A stretch of 63,759 bases of DNA from Halomarinibacterium sp041392205 (GTDB lineage: Bacteria > Bacteroidota > Bacteroidia > Flavobacteriales > Flavobacteriaceae). The stretch's first letter is position 1. The number at the start of each line of letters is the position of its first letter. The notes under the pieces were generated by a model, which made no database searches, was not told the DNA's origin, and saw nothing but the letters and a program-made list of their open reading frames with translations. Below are positions 16,452-25,252 of this stretch, piece after piece. A program made the position numbers and the translations under genes. The stretch spans positions 1 to 63,759 of the forward strand of contig JAWKMO010000011.1 in assembly GCA_041392205.1 (NCBI GenBank), read 5' to 3'.

Positions 16452-17504
16452 TTATGCTTCTTCTATAGCATTCCATCCACGAGCAATTAAAGGAATTTTG
16501 GTATGGGCTCTAGTAATTAAATGTACCCCTTCATTTTCAGAGGTTATATGCCCAATAATAGTAAGATTAGGATTGGCCTTAATTTTAGGATAATCTTTTG
16601 GGTTTATTGTAAATAATAGTTCGTAATCTTCACCGCCATTTAAAGCAATGGTAGTACTGTCTAAATTAAATTCTTCACAGGTTGAAATAACTTGTGGATC
16701 CAGAGGAATTTTATCTTCATAAAGATTACATCCCACTTTTGAGGCCTTACAGAGATGTAAAATTTCTGAAGATAAGCCATCGCTTATGTCAATCATGGCA
16801 CTTGGAGTTACCTCCAAATCTTTCAAGAGGGAAATAACATCCTTTCTTGCTTCTGGCTTTAGCTGTCTTTCAACTAAATAAGTATAGGGCTCCAAATCGG
16901 GTTGCGAATTGGGATTGGCTTGAAATACTTGTTTCTCACGTTCCAAAACCTGGAGGCCTAGATAGGCCGCTCCAAGATCGCCTGTAAGGACTATAAGGTC
17001 ATGTTCTTTGGCCCCTTTTCGATATACGATTTCCGAGTCTATTGCTTCGCCTATGGCTGTGATGCTAATAAATAATCCAGAAGTTGAAGAAGTGGTATCT
17101 CCACCCACCATATCTACTTTATACAATTTACAAGCCGCTTTTATTCCTTCGTAAAGTTCCTCGAGCGCTTCTACAGTAAATCGATTGGATACTGCAATAG
17201 AAACGGTTATTTGCTTAGGTTGCGCATTCATGGCATACACATCGCTTAAATTTACCATTACCGCTTTATATCCTAAATGTTTTAAAGGCATATATCCTAA
17301 ATCGAAATGTACGCCTTCTACTAGCAAATCGGTAGTAATCACTTTTTGAAGAGTGTTTTCACACGCAATAATTGCAGCATCATCCCCAACCCCTTTTATG
17401 GTCGATTTTTGAAGTGTTTCAAATCCTTTAGTTAAGTGTTCAATTAGGCCAAATTCACCCAACTCTGAAATCTTCGTTCTCGGTTTATTCTTATCTTCTA
17501 ACAT
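16452..17504 (-). CDS. thiL: Thiamine-monophosphate kinase
   Basis: 350-residue ATP-dependent kinase that makes thiamine pyrophosphate from thiamine phosphate, the last step of the pathway. PurM/ThiL-superfamily motifs are present: GVGDDAAII near the N terminus, TTDLLVEGVHFDLGYMP, AVMVNLSDVYAMNAQPKQ, MVGGDTTSS, IDISDGLSSEILH and ALNGGEDYELLF. These supply the Mg-ATP-binding aspartates. I use the ATG at 17504 (MLEDKNKPRTKISELGEFGL). The frame opens seven codons earlier at a TTG that coincides with a -7-like promoter box. It is convergent with the mini zinc-ribbon pair. Confidence 0.93.
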   Translation of the reverse strand: MLEDKNKPRTKISELGEFGLIEHLTKGFETLQKSTIKGVGDDAAIIACENTLQKVITTDLLVEGVHFDLGYMPLKHLGYKAVMVNLSDVYAMNAQPKQITVSIAVSNRFTVEALEELYEGIKAACKLYKVDMVGGDTTSSTSGLFISITAIGEAIDSEIVYRKGAKEHDLIVLTGDLGAAYLGLQVLEREKQVFQANPNSQPDLEPYTYLVERQLKPEARKDVISLLKDLEVTPSAMIDISDGLSSEILHLCKASKVGCNLYEDKIPLDPQVISTCEEFNLDSTTIALNGGEDYELLFTINPKDYPKIKANPNLTIIGHITSENEGVHLITRAHTKIPLIARGWNAIEEA

Positions 17505-17522
17505 TAGTATAAAATCAAGCCA

Positions 17523-17530
17523 CAAAAATA
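17523..17530 (-). promoter_or_regulatory. Candidate -7 box for thiL
   Basis: Minus-strand TATTTTTG fits TAnnTTTG and overlaps the upstream TTG, so translation most likely starts at the ATG 19 bp further on. The -33 element is poor. Confidence 0.4.
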
Positions 17531-17664
17531 CAATTTCAAATAGAGAAGTCCTTCATAAACTTTGTTTGAATATAAATCATATTTAAATTAAATTAGCTCC
17601 TCATTAAAAATATACTCTTTTCAACAAAACAAGGACTTTAACAATTATATTGTTATTAATTTGT

Positions 17665-17672
17665 TAGCTTTG
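17665..17672 (+). promoter_or_regulatory. Candidate -7 box for the propeller/MbnPH operon
   Basis: TAGCTTTG is an exact TAnnTTTG match 63 bp upstream of the first gene of the six-gene operon, giving a leader of about 57 nt. A -33 TTTG at 19 nt is not present, so an activator may be needed. This is the only good box in the spacer. Confidence 0.45.
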
Positions 17673-17735
17673 AATGCTAAAAAATTTTGAAAAAGATATT
17701 ATCACACCTATTTAATCAATCTTATTTAATTTATC

Positions 17736-19655
17736 ATGATAAAAAATCTATTATCCCTTTTCTTGCTATTACCCTTTGTTTCTATTGCTCAAACGCCTTG
17801 TGTTGGTGGGATGGCAGGAGTGTATCCTTGTGATGGATATAACCTTCAATCGCGTATTAGCTTAGCCGATTTCAATGCGGGTTCAGGGAATGATTCTTGG
17901 GGTTGGACCGACCCATTAGATGGAAAAGAATACGCCTTAATGGGGTTAAGTAACGGGACGGCTTTTGTAGATATATCTAACCCTACAAATCCAGTATATC
18001 TAGGAAAACTCCCTACCCACACTAGTAGTAGTACTTGGAGAGATATTAAAGTCTATAATAATTATGCCTTTGTGGTAAGTGAGGCCAGTGGCCATGGAAT
18101 GCAGGTTTTTGATTTAACTCGTTTGCGAAATGTTACCAACCCTCCCGTAACTTTTACCGAAGACGCCCATTTTAATGGGTTTGGAAACGCACACAATATT
18201 GTAATTAATGAAGAAACGGGTTATGCCTATCCCGTTGGAACAGGATTTTTTAATGGAGGCCCTTGGTTTATAAATATCCAAAACCCTTTAGCTCCCGTAA
18301 GTGAAGGGGGATATGCAATGGACGATTACAGCCATGATGCACAAGTAGTTATCTATAATGGCCCAGACCCAGATCATGTTGGTAAGGAAATTTTAATAGG
18401 GAGTAACGAAACCGAAGTGGTTATTGTAGATGTAACAAACAAGGCCAACCCTGTTAATATTGCTAGTATTAATTATACTAATGTAGGGTATACCCATCAA
18501 GGCTGGTTTACCGAAGATCAACGGTATTTTATTTTAGGAGATGAGTTAGATGAACTTGATAATGGTTTTAATACAAGAACTATCATTTTTGATTTCGAAG
18601 ATTTAGATAATCCACAATTTCATTTTGAATATACAGGCGTTACTGAAGCGATTGACCATAATGGTTATGTATTAGGCGATAAATATTATATGGCTAATTA
18701 TAGAGCGGGTATTCGAGTTATGGATATTAGTGATATCGCAAATGGGAATATGACAGAAATAGCCTATTTTGACAGTTATCCTAATAATAATACGGCTAAT
18801 TTTGATGGCGCTTGGAGTGTATATCCTTATTTTGGTAGCGGAAATATAGTTATAAGTGATATCAATCGTGGACTGCTTGTAATTAAATCATCCGAAGTGG
18901 ATGTAATAGACCCTGTTGCGGTTTGTCAAGATTTTACTGCAGAAATAAGTCAAAATGGCCAAGTAATTATCGCAGGAAGTGACATTGATGGAGGTTCCTC
19001 AGACGATAGTGGTTTTGTATCCTTTACCGTTACTCCTAATACTTTCGATTGCTCGAATATTGGAAATACCGTCACAGTAACTCTTACCGTTACAGACCCC
19101 TCTGGAAATACCGATACCTGTACCGCACAAGTTACAGTGGTAGATACCTTAGGACCCCTTTTTGATTGTCTAGCCGATGGTACCGTACCCTTTGATTCTG
19201 GACAAACTTTTTATACCCTACCAGATTATGTCGCTCTTGGAGACATTACAGCCACCGATAATTGTACGGCCAATGTAACCATCTCCCAAGACCCTATCCC
19301 AGGAACTCAACTAGCATTAGGAGTACATACCATTTCTTTTGAAGCCACCGATGATGAAGGAAATACAAGTACTTGTGCTTTTGATATAACGGTAGTTCCC
19401 GAATTAGGAATAATCGACTCTCCTTTTATTGAAGGAATTTCCATCTATCCAAACCCTTCAAAAGGACTACTAACAATTGCTTCCAAAAATGAAAGCATCA
19501 CATCCCTTTCTGTAGTGGATCTTACCGGAAAAAAATTATTCGATAGCAACTCCTTGAATTTGGAACTAACAACCATCGATATTTCAGCTTTCGCAAAAGG
19601 AATTTACTTTGTAACTATAAACGAAAAAGCGACCAAAAAAATAATAAAACAATAA
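17736..19655 (+). CDS. Choice-of-anchor B family protein 1, T9SS type A sorted
   Basis: 639 residues. Signal peptide MIKNLLSLFLLLPFVSIAQ, then the choice-of-anchor B propeller (about 20-395) with family phrases NDSWGWTDP, LGKLPTHTSSSTWRDIKVY, GMQVFDLTRLR, NAHNIVIN, SHDAQVV, YTHQGWFTEDQRY, IDHNGYV. Next come two HYR/Ig-like domains (about 395-550) and a type A T9SS sorting domain (FIEGISIYPNPSKG to KGIYFVTINEKATKKIIKQ). It should be a cell-surface or released protein. Seven histidines of the propeller are invariant in the two downstream paralogues. Its last 739 bp are nearly identical to the end of gene 2. It opens a six-gene operon with 7-11 bp gaps. Confidence 0.87.
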   Translation: MIKNLLSLFLLLPFVSIAQTPCVGGMAGVYPCDGYNLQSRISLADFNAGSGNDSWGWTDPLDGKEYALMGLSNGTAFVDISNPTNPVYLGKLPTHTSSSTWRDIKVYNNYAFVVSEASGHGMQVFDLTRLRNVTNPPVTFTEDAHFNGFGNAHNIVINEETGYAYPVGTGFFNGGPWFINIQNPLAPVSEGGYAMDDYSHDAQVVIYNGPDPDHVGKEILIGSNETEVVIVDVTNKANPVNIASINYTNVGYTHQGWFTEDQRYFILGDELDELDNGFNTRTIIFDFEDLDNPQFHFEYTGVTEAIDHNGYVLGDKYYMANYRAGIRVMDISDIANGNMTEIAYFDSYPNNNTANFDGAWSVYPYFGSGNIVISDINRGLLVIKSSEVDVIDPVAVCQDFTAEISQNGQVIIAGSDIDGGSSDDSGFVSFTVTPNTFDCSNIGNTVTVTLTVTDPSGNTDTCTAQVTVVDTLGPLFDCLADGTVPFDSGQTFYTLPDYVALGDITATDNCTANVTISQDPIPGTQLALGVHTISFEATDDEGNTSTCAFDITVVPELGIIDSPFIEGISIYPNPSKGLLTIASKNESITSLSVVDLTGKKLFDSNSLNLELTTIDISAFAKGIYFVTINEKATKKIIKQ

Positions 19656-19746
19656 CTATACTATGAAACGCTCTTTTATTCTTACCGCTCTATTTATTAG
19701 CACGGGTCTTTTTGCGCAAACTCCCTGTGTAGGTGGAATGGCGGGA
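18917..19746 (+). repeat. Direct repeat copy 1 (830 bp)
   Basis: Runs from the HYR region of propeller gene 1 through its stop, the 7-bp gap and the first 84 bp of gene 2. It matches 20841-21670 at an offset of exactly 1924 bp with only about six single-base differences that I can see. It stops abruptly at both ends. Confidence 0.95.
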
Positions 19747-21579
19747 ATCTATCCATGTAATGGATACGACCTAATTTCACATATTCCTCTTTCAACTTTT
19801 AACACCTCTGGAGCAAACGATTCTTGGGGCTGGACCGATCCTATTAACGGTGATGAATATTATATTATGGGGCTCGAAGATGGCGTTGCATTTATTGATA
19901 TTTCAGACCCCATCAACCCAGTATATCTAGGAAAACTGCCTACCCATACAAGCAGTACAGTATGGAGGGACATAAAAGTGTATCAAGATTATGCTTTTAT
20001 TGTTAGTGAGGCAGGCGGTCATGGAATGCAAGTTTTCGATTTAACAAGATTGCGCAATGTCGCAAGTCCCCCTGTGGTTTTCACTGAAGATGCACATTAT
20101 AATGGCGTAGGTGCTGCTCATAACTTAGTATTAAATGAAGATACAGGGTATGCCTATATGGTTGGTGGAGATTCTAATGGCGCTACTTTTATAGACGTTT
20201 CAAATCCTTTAAGTCCTCAAACGGCAGGTCAATATACCAGTAGTTATATTCACGATGCACAAGTTGTCACATACAGTGGCCCAGATACGGCCTATACAGG
20301 ACAAGAAATTATGATAAGTTGTAATGGCTGGGAACAAACGGTAAAAATTATTAATGTTACTAATAAATCAAACCCTCAAGTATTAGCAACTATCTTTTAT
20401 GCTAATCCCTCCTATTCTCATCAAGTTTGGTTTACCGAAGATCAAAGATATATTCTAATTGGTGATGAAATTGATGAGCAAGATTTTGGATTTAATACTA
20501 AAACATTAGTGTATGACCTAAATGATCTTAACAATCCCGTTCACGATTTCGACTATTTTGGAACCACCCCAGCAACAGACCACAATGGTTATGTAGTGGG
20601 AGATTCTTATTATTTAGCAAATTATGCCGCTGGGTTAAGAGTTTTAGATATTTCAGATATTGAAAATAATACTATTTCAGAGTCTGGGTATTTTGACACT
20701 TACCCTTCTGGAAACAATGCGGGCTATGATGCAGTATGGAATGTGTATCCTTTTTTTGGAAGCGGTCATATTGCTATTAATGATAGAAGTGGTGGTTTTT
20801 TTCTTGTAAAAGCTTCAGCCGTGGATACCACACCTCCTAATGCGGTTTGTCAAGATTTTACTGCAGAAATAAGTCAAAATGGCCAAGTAATTATCGCAGG
20901 AAGTGACATTGATGGAGGTTCCTCAGACGATAGTGGTTTTGTATCCTTTACCGTTACTCCTAATACTTTCGATTGCTCGAATATTGGAAATACCGTCACA
21001 GTAACTCTTACCGTTACAGACCCCTCTGGAAATACCGATACCTGTACCGCACAAGTTACAGTGGTAGATACCTTAGGACCCCTTTTTGATTGTTTAGCCG
21101 ATGGTACCGTACCCTTTGATTCTGGACAAACTTTTTATACCCTACCAGATTATGTCGCTCTTGGAGACATTACAGCCACCGATAATTGCACGGCCAATGT
21201 AACCATCTCCCAAGACCCTATCGCAGGAACCCAACTAGCATTAGGAGTACATACCATTTCTTTTGAAGCCACCGATGATGAAGGAAATACAAGTACTTGT
21301 GCTTTTGATATAACGGTAGTTCCCGAATTAGGAATAATCGACTCTCCTTTTATTAAAGGAATTTCCATCTATCCAAACCCTTCAAAAGGACTACTAACAA
21401 TTGCTTCCAAAAATGAAAACATCACATCCCTTTCTGTAGTGGATCTTACCGGAAAAAAATTATTCGATAGCAACTCCTTGAATTTGGAACTAACAACCAT
21501 CGATATTTCAGCTTTCGCAAAAGGAATTTACTTTGTAACTATAAACGAAAAAGCGACCAAAAAAATAATAAAACAATAA
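19663..21579 (+). CDS. Choice-of-anchor B family protein 2, T9SS type A sorted
   Basis: 638 residues, domain order as in protein 1: signal peptide MKRSFILTALFISTGLFAQ, propeller, two HYR/Ig-like domains, type A sorting domain. The propeller is only moderately similar to its neighbours, but the seven histidine motifs are kept (PTHTSS, GGHGMQV, DAHYNG, AAHNLV, IHDAQVV, YSHQVW, TDHNGYV). Its C-terminal ~245 residues are almost identical to those of protein 1, and its signal peptide is identical to that of protein 3. This mosaic shows recombination between flanks around a diverged centre. Start is the ATG 7 bp after gene 1. Confidence 0.87.
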   Translation: MKRSFILTALFISTGLFAQTPCVGGMAGIYPCNGYDLISHIPLSTFNTSGANDSWGWTDPINGDEYYIMGLEDGVAFIDISDPINPVYLGKLPTHTSSTVWRDIKVYQDYAFIVSEAGGHGMQVFDLTRLRNVASPPVVFTEDAHYNGVGAAHNLVLNEDTGYAYMVGGDSNGATFIDVSNPLSPQTAGQYTSSYIHDAQVVTYSGPDTAYTGQEIMISCNGWEQTVKIINVTNKSNPQVLATIFYANPSYSHQVWFTEDQRYILIGDEIDEQDFGFNTKTLVYDLNDLNNPVHDFDYFGTTPATDHNGYVVGDSYYLANYAAGLRVLDISDIENNTISESGYFDTYPSGNNAGYDAVWNVYPFFGSGHIAINDRSGGFFLVKASAVDTTPPNAVCQDFTAEISQNGQVIIAGSDIDGGSSDDSGFVSFTVTPNTFDCSNIGNTVTVTLTVTDPSGNTDTCTAQVTVVDTLGPLFDCLADGTVPFDSGQTFYTLPDYVALGDITATDNCTANVTISQDPIAGTQLALGVHTISFEATDDEGNTSTCAFDITVVPELGIIDSPFIKGISIYPNPSKGLLTIASKNENITSLSVVDLTGKKLFDSNSLNLELTTIDISAFAKGIYFVTINEKATKKIIKQ

Positions 21580-21670
21580 CTATACTATGAAACGCTCTTT
21601 TATTCTTACCGCTCTATTTATTAGCACGGGTCTTTTTGCGCAAACTCCCTGTGTAGGTGGAATGGCGGGA
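20841..21670 (+). repeat. Direct repeat copy 2 (830 bp)
   Basis: Second copy of the repeat at 18917-19746. It covers the 3' part of propeller gene 2, the 7-bp gap and the first 84 bp of gene 3. Differences from copy 1 include C/T, T/C, C/G and G/A changes, giving about 99% identity. Confidence 0.95.
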
Positions 21671-22993
21671 GGATTTCCATGTAGTAACTATAATTTATTG
21701 TCTAGGTTAACTTTAGCTCAAATGAGTGCTACGGGAGGGAATGATTCATGGGGCTGGACCGATCCAAATGATGGAACCGAATATGCTATTGTAGGACTTA
21801 ATAATGGAACTGCTTTTATTGATATTTCAGACCCCATAAACCCCATTTACTTAGGCAAATTACCAACACACACTACTTCTAGTATTTGGAGAGACATTAA
21901 GGTCTATAATAATTATGCTTTTATTGTTAGTGAGGCCGACAATCATGGTATGCAAGTATTTGATTTAACAAGGTTAAGAACCGTTTCTAACCCGCCACAG
22001 ACTTTCACCGAAAACGCACATTTAGGTAGTTTTGGAAGTGCCCATAATATAGCCATTAACGAAGACAGTGGCTTTGCTTATGTTATAGGAACCAGTCAAG
22101 CAAATGGAGGCCCTCTTTTTATAAACATTCAAAATCCATTAAACCCTGTTTTGGTGGGAACCTATGCAGGAAGTGACTATACCCATGATGCTCAAATAAT
22201 TACCTACGACGGCCCCGATACGCAACACCTTGGAAAAGAAATTTTTTTTGGCAGTAACGAGGACAGAGTTGTCATTGTAGATGTAACCAACAAAGCTAAT
22301 CCTCAATTACTTTCAAATATATCTTACGCAGGAGTTGGTTATACCCATCAAGGATGGCTAACCGAAGACCGTAACTATTTCATTTTGGGAGATGAAACAG
22401 ATGAAATTAACTTTGGGCTAATTACAAGAACCATTATTCTTGATGTCTCAGATTTAGATAGTCCTCAATTTTATTTCGATTATTACGGAAATATTGATGC
22501 TACCGATCATAATGGTTATGTTGTAGGCAATACGTTCTATTTAGCAAATTATAGTGGAGGGATGAGAGCTATAGATATAAGCGATATTGATAATCAATCT
22601 ATGAATGAAATTGGTTATTTTGATACGTTTCCTGCAAACAATAATGCCGGTTTTGATGCCACCTGGAATGTGTATCCCTTCTTTGCAAGTAAAAACATTG
22701 TTATTAGTGGAGATGAAGGCTTTACCTTGGTTAGAGATGCCAATCTTGATATAATTGATCAAGAAGGCATTCTTTTTTCAATGGCTCCTAATCCAGCAAA
22801 AGAATTTGTTACTATCACTTCAAATAAAATTCCTATTCAAAAAATAGAAATTTATAGCCTATTAGGGCAAAAAGTATTCGAAAATGATATCCCCCAAAAT
22901 AATACTCAAACTATTAATATATCATCGCTAAAAACCGGGATGTATTTAGTAAGCATTAATAAAAGTACGCCCCTAAAATTAGTTGTGAACTAA
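21587..22993 (+). CDS. Choice-of-anchor B family protein 3, T9SS type A sorted (no HYR domains)
   Basis: 468 residues. It shares the exact signal peptide and first mature residues of protein 2 (MKRSFILTALFISTGLFAQ, then TPCVGGMAG), then a propeller diverged from both neighbours. The seven histidine sites are kept (PTHTTSS, NHGMQV, NAHLGS, SAHNIA, THDAQII, YTHQGW, TDHNGYV). It has no HYR/Ig domains and ends in its own sorting domain (LFSMAPNPAKEFVTI, KIEIYSLLGQKVFEND, LKTGMYLVSINK). The sorting domain is unlike the shared one of proteins 1 and 2, so the 3' end was not part of the duplication. Role unknown; placed between its paralogues and the lipoprotein/MbnPH genes. Confidence 0.86.
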   Translation: MKRSFILTALFISTGLFAQTPCVGGMAGGFPCSNYNLLSRLTLAQMSATGGNDSWGWTDPNDGTEYAIVGLNNGTAFIDISDPINPIYLGKLPTHTTSSIWRDIKVYNNYAFIVSEADNHGMQVFDLTRLRTVSNPPQTFTENAHLGSFGSAHNIAINEDSGFAYVIGTSQANGGPLFINIQNPLNPVLVGTYAGSDYTHDAQIITYDGPDTQHLGKEIFFGSNEDRVVIVDVTNKANPQLLSNISYAGVGYTHQGWLTEDRNYFILGDETDEINFGLITRTIILDVSDLDSPQFYFDYYGNIDATDHNGYVVGNTFYLANYSGGMRAIDISDIDNQSMNEIGYFDTFPANNNAGFDATWNVYPFFASKNIVISGDEGFTLVRDANLDIIDQEGILFSMAPNPAKEFVTITSNKIPIQKIEIYSLLGQKVFENDIPQNNTQTINISSLKTGMYLVSINKSTPLKLVVN

Positions 22994-23003
22994 GTCTTAA
23001 AAA

Positions 23004-24434
23004 ATGCTATTTAAAAAGAAAATAAAATACTTACCTTTTGTTATTTTGCTATTTGCAGGACTCTTCTTTACTGCCTGCACCAAAAAGGACGAAACCCCTC
23101 CTATAGATGATACCACCACTACGGATGACGATACGGGAACCACTGATGACGATACCAGTCCAAATCTTTTTCTAGGCGAAATAGAATGGATAAAGACCTA
23201 TGGCGGTAGCGATATAGACCAAGCGGTTGCCATTGTTGAATCCAATGACGGAAACTTTATGGTGGTTGGAAGTACTCGAAGTACCGATGGAGAACTTACA
23301 GGAAGAACTAGTAATGATAGTGATTATTGGCTTTTAAAAATTTCTGCTGTCGATGGTTCTATTATTTGGAATAAAATTTATGGAGGTCCCGAAGACGAAG
23401 TTGCATCAAATATTACCAAAACTAGTGATGGAGGCTATGCTATTTCTGGATATAGCCGTAGTACAAATTCAGAATGTGGGTCGCAAAGTAATGCGGGTTT
23501 TCACGATTATTGGTTGTTGAAAATTGATGCTAACGGAAACCAGCAATGGTGCCAAAATTTTGGATACTCAGGAAGTGACCAAGCTTTTGATTTTTTTGAA
23601 ACAAATGAAGGAGGCTTTTTTGCTACTGGCTTTTTTGATGTAACCGCTAGTGGAGGTGAGGGAAACAATGACAGACAAGGCAATGGTTCACTTCATGGCG
23701 TAGGCGAATTTTGGGCTATTAAAATGGACAGTAATGGCGAATTTATCTGGACTCGTTATTTTGGAGGTTTAAATAATGATAGAAGCTACGATGCTTTACA
23801 AACACCAGATAACGGTTTTTTACTAATCGGCTCTGAAGAAAGTATTCCTGGGGAAAATTCAGATATCATTTTTAATCATGGTAGCTATGATTTTTGGGCC
23901 GTTAAAGTTAATAGTGACGGTGCCAAAGAATGGACAAAATCTTATGGAGGTGTCGAGATTGATGTAGCGTATGCCATTACCCCCACTGCAGATGGTAATT
24001 ATTTTATTGTGGGAGATTCTAGGAGTGGTGATCAAAATGTTACTTCCAACTATGGAAATGCAGATGCTTGGCTTATAAAAATAACTCCTTCCGGGGAACT
24101 AATAATGCAGAAAAATTATGGAGGAAATCAATTCGATTCTGCAAAAAGTATCCTTCCCATTGCTGAAGGAAACTTCCTTATTGCTGGCGCCTCTCGTAGC
24201 CAAAGCAACGATGTTTCTTTTAATAACGGTGAAAATGATGCTTGGGTCTTTGTTGTTGATGCACAAGGAACCCTCCTTTTTGAAAAGTCCATAGGAGGTT
24301 CTGCTTTAGATTTTGCTGAAGATGCCATACAATCTAACGGGAAATTAATCGTTGTAGGAAATACCGAAAGTAACAATGGAGATATTCCTCTTAACAAAGG
24401 GATAAAAGACGTGTTAATTGCTAAAATTAAATAA
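23004..24434 (+). CDS. Seven-repeat propeller lipoprotein
   Basis: 476 residues. A lipoprotein signal ends at FAGLFFTAC, followed by TKKDE, a possible surface-export signal, and an acidic T/D-rich linker (about 30-50). The rest is seven repeats of about 58-67 residues, each with W/x-x-K-x-YGG...D-A...DGNF...G-x-S-R-S...D-W-x-x-K, starting near EWIKTYGGSD, IWNKIYGGPE, QWCQNFGYSG, IWTRYFGGLN, EWTKSYGGVE, IMQKNYGGNQ and LFEKSIGGSA. Seven repeats fit a seven-bladed beta-propeller. No catalytic motif is recognised. Probably displayed on the outer membrane beside the exported propellers encoded upstream (10-bp gap). Confidence 0.78.
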   Translation: MLFKKKIKYLPFVILLFAGLFFTACTKKDETPPIDDTTTTDDDTGTTDDDTSPNLFLGEIEWIKTYGGSDIDQAVAIVESNDGNFMVVGSTRSTDGELTGRTSNDSDYWLLKISAVDGSIIWNKIYGGPEDEVASNITKTSDGGYAISGYSRSTNSECGSQSNAGFHDYWLLKIDANGNQQWCQNFGYSGSDQAFDFFETNEGGFFATGFFDVTASGGEGNNDRQGNGSLHGVGEFWAIKMDSNGEFIWTRYFGGLNNDRSYDALQTPDNGFLLIGSEESIPGENSDIIFNHGSYDFWAVKVNSDGAKEWTKSYGGVEIDVAYAITPTADGNYFIVGDSRSGDQNVTSNYGNADAWLIKITPSGELIMQKNYGGNQFDSAKSILPIAEGNFLIAGASRSQSNDVSFNNGENDAWVFVVDAQGTLLFEKSIGGSALDFAEDAIQSNGKLIVVGNTESNNGDIPLNKGIKDVLIAKIK

Positions 24435-24445
24435 ATTAAAAAACT

Positions 24446-25243
24446 ATGAAAAAAATGGCCCTTTTGCTCATGGTGGTGATTGTCACTGTAAGCTGTAAAA
24501 AAAATGATGATGATGCGACACCACAAAACGTAACCGTAGATTTTACCTTCACCCATAACTGGGATGGCGATGCCATTGAAAATGCCGATTTTGATGTCCT
24601 ACAATACAACAATGCGCACGGAGAACAATTAAGCCTGTCTAAATTAGTATATCTTATTTCTGATGTGACTTTTATAAATGAAAATGGCGAAATGTTTGAT
24701 GCTGGAGATTATAATTTAATTGATGTAAGAGGGGGTACAAACCTTACTTTTACACCCAATATTGAAATCCCAGAAGGGACTTATACCGTATCTTTTACTT
24801 TTGGATTTGACGATGAAGACAATACATTAAATTACCAAGATTTAAACTCCTCCGATGGTGGATGGAATGTTCCAGACCCTTTAGGTGGTGGATATCACTA
24901 CATGCGAATGGAAGGTAAATACATTAACTCCGTGGGAGTTCCTACAGAAGTAAATTTTCAATACCACACTATTCGCGCCAATAAGCATAGCTCCTTGCCC
25001 CCTGGTCCTGGGACTCTTGAATCGACATTAGATACTTCTTTTTTAGTAAATCTAGGACAAATTACCATAGGCTCCAACACCAATGTTGAAGTAAAAATGA
25101 ATGTTGGTGAATGGTTTAAAAACCCAAATACTTGGGATCTAACAGTATTATATCAAACCCTAATGCCTAACTATGCCGCTCAATTATTAATGAATGAAAA
25201 TGGTAAAAATGGCGTTTTTACACTAGGTACTGTAAATCAATAA
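24446..25243 (+). CDS. MbnP-like copper-binding-type lipoprotein
   Basis: 265 residues. Lipoprotein signal MKKMALLLMVVIVTVSC followed by KKNDDD. The mature protein is an MbnP domain: DFTFTHNWDGDAI (33-43), LSKLVYLISDVTFINENG (64-81), LIDVRGGTNLTF, EGTYTVSFTFGFDDEDN, GGWNVPDPLGGGYHYMRMEG (138-157) and NVEVKMNVGEWFKNPNTWDL. In methanotroph MbnP a tryptophan is converted to kynurenine by the partner di-heme enzyme MbnH and helps bind copper. W140 in GGWNVP is the best positional candidate here, which is inference. The gene is 11 bp after the repeat lipoprotein and 9 bp before the di-heme peroxidase. Confidence 0.82.
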   Translation: MKKMALLLMVVIVTVSCKKNDDDATPQNVTVDFTFTHNWDGDAIENADFDVLQYNNAHGEQLSLSKLVYLISDVTFINENGEMFDAGDYNLIDVRGGTNLTFTPNIEIPEGTYTVSFTFGFDDEDNTLNYQDLNSSDGGWNVPDPLGGGYHYMRMEGKYINSVGVPTEVNFQYHTIRANKHSSLPPGPGTLESTLDTSFLVNLGQITIGSNTNVEVKMNVGEWFKNPNTWDLTVLYQTLMPNYAAQLLMNENGKNGVFTLGTVNQ

Positions 25244-25252
25244 ACAAATAAA

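Noticed and set aside
24128..24556. 142-codon open frame on the minus strand
   Set aside because: Antisense to the end of the repeat lipoprotein gene and start of the MbnP gene; no domain pattern, and both sense genes are well supported.
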